Shown here piece after piece: positions 43,537 through 55,044 of a stretch of 64,000 nucleotides of DNA; within the stretch, counting starts at the first letter, position 1; each line of letters starts with the position of its first letter. The DNA is from Tetragonia tetragonoides (lineage: Eukaryota > Streptophyta > Magnoliopsida > Caryophyllales > Aizoaceae). The position numbers and the translations under genes were made by a program. The notes under the pieces were generated by a model. The model did not search any database. It was not told the origin of the DNA and saw only the letters and a list, made by a program, of their open reading frames with translations. The stretch is from NCBI GenBank assembly GCA_038025085.1, contig CM076146.1:20779001-20843000 (forward strand). The letters are read 5' to 3'.

Positions 43537-46185
43537 TCACACAAATACATTGTCATAAAACCTATCACCCGCATCATCATTTGTACGGGGCACCACAAAG
43601 TGGTCCTCCGACCTCCGCCCCTCATCACCAAAGATCGACGCCACGACCTGGCTAGGGTCAAATGAGGAATGGCGGGCAGGCTCCCAATATGAACTCCGTT
43701 CCCTGGCATAGTTTGAGTTATACCCACACGAATAACGAGGAGGCGTGGTAGGCACCATAGGAGCAGGAACCGAGGGCTGGTAGTAAAGGCCACCATACGA
43801 AGGATATCCCGCATACCCGGGATAAGGAGGATACATCGGCACATGCATAGGAGCAGGCTCCACATACGGAGTCATCCTACTCCCACCAGGGCGGTCCGAC
43901 CGATGTACATGCACTCTCTCTCTCCTAGAGGGATCCTCTCGCGTGAAGGACTACGCTCGGGAGAGCTCACACCCTCATCATCCGACAACACCACCTGTCG
44001 TGACCTAGGAGGAAGGGGTCGACGGTACTGAACCTGCATCCCACAGAAAGTTATAAGATGCATTTCTCAAAGCAAGCAACTTTGAAAATGCGAAATGCAA
44101 GTTTACCTTGTCCAATTCAGCTCTTGAACAAGTACCCTTCGAAAGGGCTCGGGATATCCAAGACTTCATGGCATGCATCATCTTGAAGACCTTCCCGGTC
44201 TGCTCACGATCAAGCTACACAAGGAAAAGTTAGTACGAGCATATAATGAAGCCATGCATTTCACACTTCGATAAATTACGAATTTACCCCTGGATGCCCA
44301 ATGGGAAGATGAAGGCCCTGTATGTCCTCATCGAGATCCTCCGTCATAGGGATCTCTCCCCAACACTCCTTCTCGCCATAATCCTGGCCTTGGTCCAGCA
44401 TATCCGGGACACCGACCTCGATGTCATCGACCCGAGGTTCCTACAAAGCAAAGTGAGTTAGTAAAAATAAGGCGAGAGGCATAGTATATCAAGCCTAAAT
44501 TCTTACCTTCAAGCCCACAAATGAAGGTATGAGACGATCACGGCGGAACTGCTCGTAATGCCTCGCAAGGTCCTCTGAGTGCTCCCTGAAATACCGCATA
44601 GCATCTGAGCCGACCATGGCCTCCGCAACTTGCTAACGAGACAAGCACCTCACCAAGAACATGGACGAGGGAGGATCCAAAGGAATCCTAGGGCCCTCCA
44701 AGTCGGGATAAACCTGACGGAAAATCCGCTCCGCCGGATACCACTCGAAGGAGAACGAGCCCGCAATCGAGGTCCTTTGGCGGTCCACCTCCCTAGAAGC
44801 AAGGATGGCGTCCGGAGCCGACCCATGATACTTCTCCCATGGGAAGTAGTCAATATACACAAACATGAAACATAAGATATTTCCACGCCAAGAAATGCAA
44901 TCCATACAACAAATAATGTGTTTTTACCTTGTGTAAGTCGATGCGCAAGAGAGCCTCCCTATATTGCTGGAGAGTATGCAGAGGCGCTGGACCCTTATGG
45001 CGCCATTCCCTACAAACCGGGAAATCCAAGGCCCAGCCCGTAGGCGCCAACTCCGGAAAATGCTCAAAATACCAAGGCTAAATTTAAACATGAAATTAAG
45101 CACCGCACACTTAAATCATGCAAAGCAAATACAAAGGTAGAAAATGCACCTGTAAAACCTTCCAAAAGCCGCACAAGCTCACGGTAGAAAGGTTCGCCTC
45201 CTTGTACCCCTCGTCATTCACGCGGCAGGTGTACCGCATGTATCTCAAAAGGATGGCGCAGCCCGACAACCCCCAGTTGTACTCTCTCACCCTATCCCAG
45301 TCCAGCAGACTCGGGAGGTAGATGGCATGAATACGCTCCCCCTTGTCACTAAAGATAATGGTCGCAAGGAGGTAAGCGATAAACATTCTCGCCTTTTGCT
45401 CCACCGAGGTATTCCTCTTATACCTCGGGTCTTTCAAAGCCATAAAAATCTCACTATAAGAACGGTAGTGGTGACCCCAAGTGTTCCCCCAAGGGCCAAA
45501 AAGCTTCACCAACTCCGTCTTACGTTTCCAAATAGAAATGTCATAAACAATGGGCGTACCCACGCAAGGTACCCCGGTCAACATCGAAAACTCCGAAGGA
45601 GTAATCATCATTTCCCCATTAGGAAAGTGGAACGTATTGGTAGTTTTCCCAAAAACGCTCCAAAGAGAACCGAACGATACATCTCTTGACTCGCTCAACC
45701 AAGTCCGCCGCTCTCAAAAGGAGCCCAAACCCCGCATTCAACACCGCATCTTCCATGGGCCTTCAAATTTATCAAATGTTTAATCCTAAGCCTGCTTCTA
45801 AGTTCGTTCAAGCCGCACAAGATCACATGCGGTACAAGCTTGACAATTGCATACGAATTCAATACCACTTCCATCCAAGGCAAGCATATAAACTCAAATT
45901 CAATGCATTAAAACTATTAATTCAATAGTTTGAGGACTTATCACGATCTTGGAAGCCCCGAAAGCTCAAATGAGTCGTCGTTCGGAAAAGCAACTCCGAT
46001 CGATCCCAAACAACGTCGGGCATCCTATCCGACCGGGTGTATAGATCTTAAGGAAAAGCCACATTAGGCTTCCTCTTTGAAGGCTTCACATGAGCTGGAA
46101 AATTCTTGGTGAAAATGTCGATTTCCTCGACCTCCTCATGCACCTCGGTCCTCTTACTCCTCCTCTTTCCCAATTTTGGATCCAT
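43537..46185 (-). pseudogene. aORF-2 of Y, spliced PMD gene
   Basis: Exon 1 from 46185 (MDPKLGKRRSKRTEVHEEVE) has an in-frame TAA, then DLYTRSDRMPDVVWDRSELL. Exon 2 holds RCIVRFSLERFW, a frame change, then NTFHFPNGEMMITPSEFSML and TGVPCVGTPIVYDISIWKRK, the PMD core, and ARMFIAYLLATIIFSDKGER. Later exons give FPVCREWRHKGPAPLHTLQQ, SFSFEWYPAERIFRQVYPDL and a Pro/Tyr-rich tail (APMHVPMYPPYPGYAGYPSY) ending at 43537. The layout matches aORF-2 of X, but the sequence is distant. The tail differs strongly from X. Confidence 0.75.
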
Positions 46186-47272
46186 GGAAGAAGGATGAAC
46201 AAGCAAGCAAGAACAAACAAGAAAAAATGGAGAATTTTGAATTTTCTCTCTCCAAGGGTTTCAAAAACCCACTCTCAAATTAACCCCAAATTTGTGAGAA
46301 ATCACAAATAAACTTCAAATTATGAAAAAGCAAGCAAATGCAAGCAAAAATGAGCAAATTTGAGCAAGATTGAGAAAGAATCAAAGTTTGAGCAACAATG
46401 GAGTTAGAGAGAGAGAGAGGCTCGAAATTTTGGGGAAGAAATGACCCAAAAAATCGGCCTTCTCTCACTTAAACCCCGACCGTGCCACTGAACCGGCCCA
46501 GCGGCCCGGTTCAGGGCCGCCCAGGCTCAGCGGCTATGCCGCCAGGCTGGGCGGTTGCCTTCAGCACCTCCACAGTGCTGCCTGAGCCGCTGAGCAGGCC
46601 CGATTAGGCCGCTCAGCCCTCAACGGCCCAGCGCATGGCCGCTGGACCTCTTTCCTCTTCCGCATCTCACGGGGTGGGCCCACGACTTCAAATTCCGCGC
46701 GGGATTTCATTTCTCGACCGTTAGAACCCGGGAGATACGGGCACGTTACCCAAAATGACTATTTTTCCCTCGCAACACGGTTTCCTATCCTAGGGACCTG
46801 GTAACATCTAATTTCTACAAGCACAGGCACAACATTATCTATTTTTTGCAGGCACAGGCGTCATTTCTCAAGACACAGGCATTACATCATTTTCTTAAAA
46901 GCACAGCAAGGCATCGGGAGCGACAGAGGTTGTTCGAAGGGAGACTATTGATTTGGTCTTACGTCTGCATCGACAAGGCACAAGCATTACTTAAGCAGAG
47001 CTACGCAACGCTCTTTGACATAGAGGCTATTAAAATTAGCGTCACGTTGGCACCCACAAAGCAGAGCTACGCAACGCTTTTTGACGATGAGGCTATTAAA
47101 ATTAGCGTCACGTTGGCACCCGCAAAGCAGGTAACCCTGACCTCAGGCGGTCAGGACTTACTTTTTATCATTTTCTAACATAAGCATTTAAAAAAAAAAA
47201 CAACACTACAGACATTTTTTTAGAAAATATTTTAACCTTCTCTTTCACAAGCGCGGCCAAAGTGGAGGCTTC
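46186..47272 (+). other. Y 3' region: GC motifs, 66-bp repeats, polypurine tract
   Basis: Next to aORF-2 lies a 150-base stretch (46490-46640) packed with CAGCGGC/GCCGCTG motifs, the presumed aORF-2 promoter. Then come non-coding sequence, a 66-base tandem duplication (46996-47061 and 47062-47127, with TACGCAACGCT and GCGTCACGTTGGCACCC), and the polypurine tract AAAGTGGAGGCTTC (47259-47272). Confidence 0.75.
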
Positions 47273-48785
47273 TGTAGACACCCTAATCGGTTCTCATCCC
47301 CTGGCACCGGAAAGCCCGATGATGATGGTAATGGATTACCATTAACGTAAGTAGAAAAGCGAATTGCTAAAAAATCTTGACCAAACTCCTTGAAACCTTA
47401 GTCTTTGGATAGCCTTTGTTATAAGGATTCCAACGCCTTTGACCTTTCCTCAATCAGGCTCCCGGATCAAGAGATATCGCATCTTGAAGATTTGGGTCAA
47501 AACCGCTCAATCCCGACCCCCTGGGTCAACCCAAGGGCAATTTCGTAATTTACAAAGCACAAAAAATCAAAGATCCCTTGTCGCGCGCGCGCCTCCTGGT
47601 CGAGCGGTTGACGCCGTCAACCAAGCGGCAAACGCGTGACAGTGGGGGCCCTAAGGCCAGCCGCTAGGCCTAGCGGCACGCCGGCGAGCCCCAGCGGCAG
47701 CCTCTTGCCCCCAGCTGCCTTCCGGGTTGTCGCTGGGCCTGATTTTCTGGTTGGGCCGAGTTTGGCACCGGGTCTTCAACCCTAGGCTCCTAATTTCGTC
47801 CCCTAACTCTATAAATACTCCCTCTCACCCTCTTTTGAGACAGGTTGGTCAGTTTATAATTTTGAGAGCAATTTGAGAGCACTAATACCCCAAATCATAG
47901 AGAATTCAGAATTTCAAGACTCAAGCAAGCCATTGCACCCAACCTAACACCCAAGATTGAAGAGCAATTCCAATTCTACTAGTCCCGTTCGAATAGCACT
48001 TCCAAGATAATCATCCCGAGGGCCTAAATCTCTTATTTAACTTCTTCGTTTATTATTTATGCTCATGTTTTATTTAGCTTTTGATTATGGTTGACTAATT
48101 ATAAGTTTTGATCTTTGTAAATAATTACTAGTTTATGCAAGTTTGCATCTTTTTTATGTTTATGCATGCATGTAGTAACCTCTTAGGTTTATTTTAGCCC
48201 AAAGTTAATATTTTTGCTTTGTGCTTCCGTTGAAGTTACAAACAAATTTATTGATGTGCATATGCAATGCTTGGCGCGTTTAGCAAAGTGTGGTAAGTTG
48301 GAGCGTTTTATTACTACTCTTATCTTTTGCTTGTGCTCATAATTAATATGTATGTAAATTGGACATATATTGTGCAAAGCGATAACGATAGATAATTTTG
48401 ATTGACTTTAACCCGCCTAGTTAAATTTAGGATCTTGGACTACCGGATTTATATGGAACAATATAGTTTAAATAAATATTTAACATGTATAGGCTCAGTA
48501 GAGGCCTTTAATTCGGGCGATTTAGTTGAGATTCGTTCTGTTTATTTCATACCTACACCCCCAACTCAATATTTAGCCCCTTTGGGTATGAGTCAATTTC
48601 CAATAGGAATTGGTTGCACTTTTTGATGGTTTCCTATTGATTCCTAAAAATTGGTGGCGACTTCATTGCTTGCGAATTATTATTCCCCATCACAATTGAA
48701 TTAAAATTTCGTATGACGTATTACTTAGGAACCATTAATTCTAAAAAAATGCTTCAGTTAGCGCTGAATGGCGAGGGTTCTTACA
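47273..48785 (+). repeat. 3' LTR of Y (1513 bp)
   Basis: Starts TGTAGACACCCTAATCGG after the polypurine tract, ends GGTTCTTACA, and is followed by the ATAGG duplication. It carries a perfect 16-base GC palindrome (CCGCTAGGCCTAGCGG, 47661-47676) and TATAAATA at 47810-47817. It contains about 370 bases missing from the 5' LTR. Confidence 0.93.
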
Positions 48786-48790
48786 ATAGG

Positions 48791-49015
48791 GCCCGTAGAT
48801 TCCAGAATGGATTGTACTGGATCATTCGTGTGTCTTTAGGGGGTTATATCTGTCAGACCATGCAAGAGGTCTATAATCATGCTGCGAACCAAGTTGCGGT
48901 TCAAAAGCGCAAAGAGGAGGTGATTGGGAAGAAGAGAAAGTTTGACGACCACCAGGGTAGTGGTGGAGAGAAGAAGGATAAGTACCGGGGAGGAAACAAT
49001 CAGAATCAGAATGGG

Positions 49016-49092
<77 letters not shown>

Positions 49093-49470
49093 GGGGAATA
49101 ACCACAACTAGGGTGGTAATTCCAACAATGGAAATGGCAAGAATGGCAACGGAAATGGCAATCGTAATAATGGGGGTTGGAAGGGCAAACCCTACATTTG
49201 CAAGAGGTGAAATAAGAATCACCCAGGGGTTGACTGTGCTGGTAACAAGGTGAGGTGCTTCACTTCTTAAGAGTTGGGGCATCGTTCTTTTTACTGCCCT
49301 TAGAAGGGAAACACTGTGAACAATGGTGGGGGCAACAACAATGTTCAAGCTCCTGCAGTTCAGGGTCAAAACGGGAACAACTAGGGTGGTAATAGACAGA
49401 ATGGGCTGAATGGATATGTTGGAAATGTACAGAACAATAATGGCAACCAGAACAGAAATGGGGTCGTTTG
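48791..49470 (+). pseudogene. Z gag, 3' half with poly-Asn tract
   Basis: Reads ARRFQNGLYWIIRVSLGGYI, NHAANQVAVQKRKEEVIGKK, then a long Asn run from (AAC)n at about 49017-49090. After a stop at 49111 it continues Gly/Asn-rich with a degenerate zinc knuckle (CFTS, stop, ELGHRSFYCP). It joins in frame to the half at 238-785 once Y is removed. The RNA-binding knuckle has lost a cysteine. Confidence 0.82.
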
Positions 49471-49779
49471 TTTGTGATGAATCAAGTACAAGCTGATGCG
49501 GCAAACAATGTGGTGACTGGTACGTTTCCTGTAAATTTCTTGCCTGCCTATGTATTATTTGATTTTGGAGCATCACATTCATTCATATCTGAAAACTTTG
49601 TTAAGAAGTATGGGATGGGAATTGTGGAGTCTTTAGAGACTAGTATCGCCACTCCTTCGGGAAAGGTGGTGTTGTGTAAAGTTGTGCATCCCAATGTTCA
49701 TGTGAACATTGCAGGGTCTGAATTGCCTGCGGACCTGATTGAGTTTAAACTGAGGAATGTAGTACTTCAGATAATGTAA
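49471..49779 (+). pseudogene. Z aspartic protease remnant
   Basis: Reads VTGTFPVNFLPAYVLFDFGA then SHSFISENFVKKYGM, the retropepsin fold of gypsy elements. The catalytic D-S/T-G triad is changed to D-F-G. It continues to SELPADLIEFKL, after which the family sequence stops near 49755 and unrelated DNA begins. The rest of pol is deleted. Confidence 0.8.
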
Positions 49780-51098
49780 ATTAAGTGATTATATAGACTT
49801 GTTAACTAAGTTGAGTAGCTTTAGAAGTTCATTAGAGTTATGAAAGGACAACTAGCTTATCTCTAGAGCCTTACGATATGCTATGAGCAAAGAAGTGAGT
49901 TAGAAGGAAAAGAGAACAATTCTTAAAGTGCCTTTGAGCTAAGAGCTTGAGATGAGCAATATTGAGGAAGTACACAAATTGAACTAGACGTTCAATTATG
50001 AGAACTACTAATGATGCTAAAGTATAAGAAGCATTTATGTTTGTATATAGCAAGAATGGATATGTTATGTTGCTACAAGCTAGATATAAGATATGTGAGC
50101 AAGTATATGACATGTTGTGCTAGTGTCGTAAAATACAAAAGAAATAAGCTAAGCTACTTAAGCTACTAATAACATAAAGTGAAAGAAGTCTCTGGGTAGT
50201 AGGAACCTATGGGTATTCCAGATATGTTTATATGGGAGACGTCCCCAGAGCTTAGTTGCGGTCCCCAGTTGTGACCTAGCCCACAGTTGTGGCTATGACC
50301 CCTAGTTGTGGTCAGCAGGTGTATCACATTCGGCCCTCAGTTGTGGCTTAACCCCCAGTTGTGGTCAAAGGTTTAAACTCCCTCGAGATGTGGCCGGCCC
50401 TAGGAACCTCTCCCTTATGCCCAGCTCAGTAATGCAAGATTAATAATAAAAGCTATCTTAAGCTATCAAGATAACCTGAAGCTTATCTGAAGTGAATATT
50501 GATAATTAACTATGTTTTGGCTATGATTGACGGTGTTATCCTCGGTGCAAATGCTTTAGTAATTATAGATGCAGATAAAGTACATTAAAGTGTTTTTAGG
50601 ATCCACTTGATTGATCAAATTGAAGCATGCTTATATGTTTAGACTTGATTTAAATTTAGAATGAGCTTTACGTACTAGACGTGAGTTACCAGCTCTGCTA
50701 ACGTTGCATAATCTCACATTTTTGAAGATTGAAGTTTATGTATATACAGATGTCAGTGAAGAACGTTTCAGATTAGAAGTGTTCAAGAAAATAGTAGTTT
50801 GTTCTTTTATTAAGCTAATTAAGTTGTAATCATTAGAGCACCTAGAATAGTTTGGATTATTATTAGTTTTCATTTAAAGAGTCTTACACTCATTCGTACG
50901 AGTGAGTGTGGCGGTAGAGCCCTGAATGATTAGAGTCTTCCGCTTGTTTGATTGGGTTTTGTTTTATATTTTTGTTAAGCAGGTTTTTATCAACCTTATT
51001 AGGTTGGGTAGTGTATTTACAAATGGAACTCTGCCGGATTTTCGGCTCGAGTCTATTTATTTTTATTTATTTCTTTTAGTAGAAAATTCGGGGTGTTA
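49757..51098 (+). repeat. Probable 3' LTR of Z
   Basis: Non-coding sequence that begins where protease similarity ends and finishes TCGGGGTGTTACA at 51098, a common gypsy LTR end. MULE coding sequence starts just beyond. It has a run of CCCAGTTGTGG variants (50235-50370). The left boundary and matching 5' LTR are not visible, so the LTR call is tentative. Confidence 0.5.
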
Positions 51099-53273
51099 CA
51101 ACAAATCTTCAATTAAACTTTTCATCTATACAGTGATCCAAACAGCAGTGATCTTGAAGTTTTTCAAAGGTTATTTGTGTCTTTTGATGGGTTAAGCTTA
51201 GGGTTTCACAATGGATGCAAAAAAGTGATATGTTTAGATGGGCATTTTATCAAGATCTTTCTTGGTGGCATGATCCTTGCAGCAGTTGGAAGAGACCCTA
51301 ATGACCAGTTGTTTCCCATTGCATGGGCAATGGTGGAGGGTGAGACAAATGACACTTATGAATGGTTTTTGGAGAAGTTGCAAGAGTGTCTAGATGGAGA
51401 CAAAGGAGATGGACGGACACTGATTTCAGATGAGCAGAAGGTACCTTCTTTCAATGAAACTTAAGCTTACTTGATTAATGTTGCATTGTTGTTCAATAAT
51501 TAAGCTGACTTGATTGATATTATGAGGAAAAAAATGGACAAAGCCAACAAAGAACAATGAACTGTTGAATTGATTGCTGAAATGGTCAACTATTATCTTA
51601 TTATCAGCATTTATGAATAGTTTTTGGACTTTATAATGGTTCTCATAATCTCTCATTTAGCCTTCGGTTCTTGTTTTTCACCAACCAGTTGTGACAAAGT
51701 TTGAGGTCACAGCAAAGAAACCCGTTTTTTTTTTTTCAGACTTGATTGGTATTACGTGACATTGTTGGCTAACTTGATTGATATTATGTGACATTGTTAA
51801 CTGAGTTGATTGATATTATGTGACATTGTTAGCTTGTTGTTTAATATTTAAGCTTACTTGATTGATTGCACATTATTAACATGTTATTAATGCTTTTACT
51901 TTGCAAAGGGAATAGTAAATGATGTGGCTAAGATATTTCCAAATGCTGAGCATAGAAATTGTGCTAGACACATTTATGCGAACTGGCATAAAAAAAAAAT
52001 TCAAGGGCAATGAGCTGAAAGGTTATTTTTGGGAGGTAGTCAGGGCATATAATAAGACAGCTTTCAATAAAGCTTTAGATAAGATGAGGGCCAAATCACC
52101 AGAGGCTCAGAACCCCAAGGCCTTTTGGAGGGCTTTCATAAAAACAGAAACCAAGTGTGATGTAGTTGTGTCGAATATGGCTAAGACCTTCAATGGCTAT
52201 ATCTTAAATGTCAGGTCTAAACACTTGATCTTTATGCTCAAAGATATCAAGGCTACTCTAATGGAGAAATTGTTGGTTAAGAAGTTATGGATGACTAATC
52301 AAGTAGGTGATAGTTGTCCTAGAGTAGCTAAAAAATTGGAAAAAGCAAAAGAAGAGGCTGCTTATTGTACCCCAATCTCATCTACATATACCCAGTTCCA
52401 AGTAACACATAGGTTGGATGATCTTATTGTTGACTTAGAACGTAAGACCTGCACTTGTAGGAAGTGGGATCTCACATGCATTCCTTGTTGTCATGCTTTG
52501 AGTTGTAGTTTCTTCCTAGGAAGAAAGTTGAAGATTATGTTGATCCTTGTTACAAAAGGGCTGCCTACCTCACTGCCTACGCTGGAAAAGTACGACCTTT
52601 AGCAGGTAAGAGGCACTGGCCTCCTTTTGAGTTAGCCTTGGACCCTCCCCCAATCAAGATTGGGCCAGGGAGACAAACAAAGAACAGAAAAAAGGATCCT
52701 TTTAAAGATCCTAAAAGACCTGGAAAGCTAACAAGACATGGAACTCAACAAAGCTGCAGTATTTGCAAGGACAAGTCTCACACAGCTATGAAATGCCCTT
52801 TGAAGGGTACAAAGATGCTTGAACCACCTGCTAAGAGATCTAAAGGGACGCCAAAGAAGCATCAAACTGCAGTCACCACTAGTGATACAAGTCACCATAC
52901 AGTTACATCACAACCTCCAAATGGAGGCAGGGGAAGAGCTAGGGTCAGAACTAGAGGTGCAGGCAGAGCTAGAGGTGGAGGTAGAGTTGGAGGAGGTAGA
53001 GTAGAGGTAGAGGTGGAGGAAGCAGAGGTGGAGGCAGGACCAATAATGTATGTAATGACTATTGGATTTGAATTTTATAAGTTGTTTTAGTGGATTATTA
53101 GTGAACTGAATTTGTTTGGTTGGTGTTTTATTTTGTTGCAGGTTAACAGAGGTGCTGTAAATGACAATGTTGGCTTTCAGTTTGCTGCTCGAATGCTAGG
53201 ATCGACTTCAAAAAGTCAGACTTCCATAAACATTGATCAACCAAGTCAAGCATCTACCTCTTTCGGCATATAA
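51099..53273 (+). pseudogene. MULE transposase (mudrA-like), 5' truncated
   Basis: Begins with DPNSSDLEVFQRLFVSFDGL, then the MULE transposase core: VICLDGHFIKIFLGGMILAA and GRDPNDQLFPIAWAMVEGET, then LISDEQK. An intron (51441-51908) follows. The next exon starts GIVNDVAKIFPNAEHRNCAR and shifts frame at a run of ten A (51990-51999). A SWIM zinc finger (CTCRKWDLTCIPCCH) follows near 52450. A shift near 52520, a zinc knuckle-like CSICKDKSHTAMKC and a Gly/Arg-rich tail lead to a last exon ending at 53273. The N-terminal part was separated by Z. It would cut and paste the MULE. Confidence 0.87.
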
Positions 53274-53659
53274 GACTGTTTTATATACACTTTTTTACGT
53301 TTATGTGTAATCTGAATTATTTGTATTTGACTGAATCTATTTTGGATGTTTAGATTATGTAAACCTTATTTGTGGTGTCCATTTGGATCATTTTGGATGG
53401 TACATGTTTTGATCATCTTGGATCTATTTGAATCATTTTGGTTTGGTGATTTGTACCCAAATGCTATGGTTAATGATTGAATGAAACAAGTTATGGTTTT
53501 TGTATGAATAAAGCAGTTGTTAAATGTGTATTTTTGCAGATTGTATAATAGAGTACAAGTGTGCTAAAATCAGTATTTGACACAAGTTTGCTTTCATTTC
53601 ATTTCTCAGAAAGAGGCAATGGCATATAAAATTACCAATATGTTCATTACAAAACATCA
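53274..53659. other. MULE intergenic region up to the Copia insertion
   Basis: AT-rich 3' sequence of the transposase gene, with GATCATTTTGGAT-like repeats near 53370-53440. It ends in the CATCA target duplication (53655-53659). No gene is seen. Confidence 0.55.
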
Positions 53660-54271
53660 TAATGAAGGAATTTCTAACTACTAACATGAAGGAACATGTG
53701 TAACAGAAATTCAAATAACCCAGAAAACATGCGAATACTGTAATCAAGTGTCAAATCCAGTTCCTACCTCACTCCTTTGGTAGCTGGTAGGCAGACCAGT
53801 GGTTGTGATTGGAACAACACGCTAATCGTCGTGTCTCAACTGGTATCCGCACATACAGCCTCCAATCTCTGCAACGGTATGCTAGTACCAGACCCAAACC
53901 GTGACCTTCGTTCTCTCTTGCCTCACTTTGATGGCAGTCAATTAGGGTTTCGTGATTACTGATTGATCACACAACTCTAGTCAGTTATACTTTAGTATAT
54001 ATAAAGAGACTTAGGGGCTGGTTAGGTTATGTGTAGTATGGGCCTAATCCGATTTAAGTCCACTTAATTAAAACGAGACTACTTAAGTGTGCAACCCCAT
54101 TGGTTCACTTAATATGGCAGTAAGACCAAATACCTTTGGGCCCACAAATCGTAATTGGTCTCTCGCAATACATTATGACTACCCAAATTAAATAAATATC
54201 GATTTCCAATATCTAACCAATAATACAACTATTAATTCTTATAATGATTAGTACATATGGCAGATCCAACA
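53660..54271 (-). repeat. Copia 3' LTR
   Basis: On the minus strand it starts TGTTGGATCTGCC at 54271, directly after the purine-rich tract AGTGCAAGTGGGAGAT (54287-54272). It matches 59304-59916 closely. It contains a TATATA segment near 53996. Confidence 0.9.
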
Positions 54272-55044
54272 ATCTCCCACTTGCACTATAACTAATCATT
54301 CTCTTATGATCCCTGTGTCAAGTGATATCCAACTTGATCATTAGGAAGGAGCAGTGTCATCCCTATATAGATCAATCATGAATTTCCCGATCTCATAGTT
54401 AAATTGTTTAAACAAATTATTGACTTTCAATCCGGTTGAGCACGGCCATGCATTATGAGAGCACGGCCATCCATTTGAACTTACCGAGGGCCCCACAGAT
54501 ATCTTAATCCCGTTATATGAGAGTGACAAATCCCATCTTGTTCACTCACACACCTTCGCATGACTTACAACACACCAATCAACTACCTTTATAGTCATCC
54601 GATTAAGGATTGACGTTTGATGAGATAAAGATACACTAAACATCATGTAGGAAACCATGGTGAACTCAGGTTAAAGGATCAAATTAAAAGTTGCATATCA
54701 AAAGCATTAATGACACATATATAACAAGCCTTTCAATGTTTTTTGAGTTGGGTCGGTCCAATACAATGTTCTCTAACATTTATCCATGTGATCAATTTTA
54801 TATTTCATAATTATGACCTGTGAAACTTGGTCATCCATCAATCCACATGATAGTCTCAATAGTCATCAAATTCCCACAAATAATGATAACTGACTACGGA
54901 AAATTTTAGAATAATTATATTTAAAGAAATAGAGTCTCACAATCAAGTCACACACTTGATGATCTATAGAATATAAATTATTCATTGGGACAATAATAAA
55001 TAAATCGAACATAAGTCACAAAGTAAACCTCTCACTCCGATGAT
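54272..55044 (-). other. Copia sequence between pol and 3' LTR
   Basis: Non-coding element sequence, ending in the polypurine tract at 54272-54287. It contains remnants of the end of RNase H at its pol side. No other gene is seen. Confidence 0.55.

Larger units (their letters stand above)
791..48785 (+). mobile_element. Tat-lineage Ty3/gypsy element Y (host of further insertions)
   Basis: Y is bounded by related LTRs (791-1967 and 47273-48785) and a perfect ATAGG duplication. Order: LTR, PBS, leader, gag (3223-4217), a 31.7-kb block of X elements, pre-RT region, RT, RNase H, a second archaeal-type RNase H, integrase (to 40190), antisense aORF-1 and aORF-2, a region with tandem repeats, polypurine tract, LTR. 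Two RNase H domains plus antisense PMD genes downstream of integrase are features of the Tat lineage. Gag C-terminus and protease are missing at the X junctions. All coding parts carry stops, so Y is inactive. Confidence 0.88.
138..51098 (+). mobile_element. Ty3/gypsy element Z, split by nested element Y
   Basis: Visible parts are a leader (138-237), the 5' half of gag (238-785), the 3' half of gag (from 48791), a protease remnant and a probable 3' LTR ending near 51098. The gag sequence (VQEYAEKFDDLARF, then ARRFQNGLYWIIR across the insertion) and the Asn-rich linker are typical of chromovirus (Del/Tekay-like) gypsy elements. No Z reverse transcriptase, RNase H or integrase is seen, so the element has lost most of pol. 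Its 5' LTR lies outside the window or is lost. It interrupts the MULE transposase gene at its right end. Confidence 0.7.

Noticed and set aside
48836..49582. Long minus-strand frame with poly-Val and plus-strand frame with poly-Thr
   Set aside because: Both are shadow frames of the (AAC)n tract in Z gag, which codes poly-Asn in the real frame.
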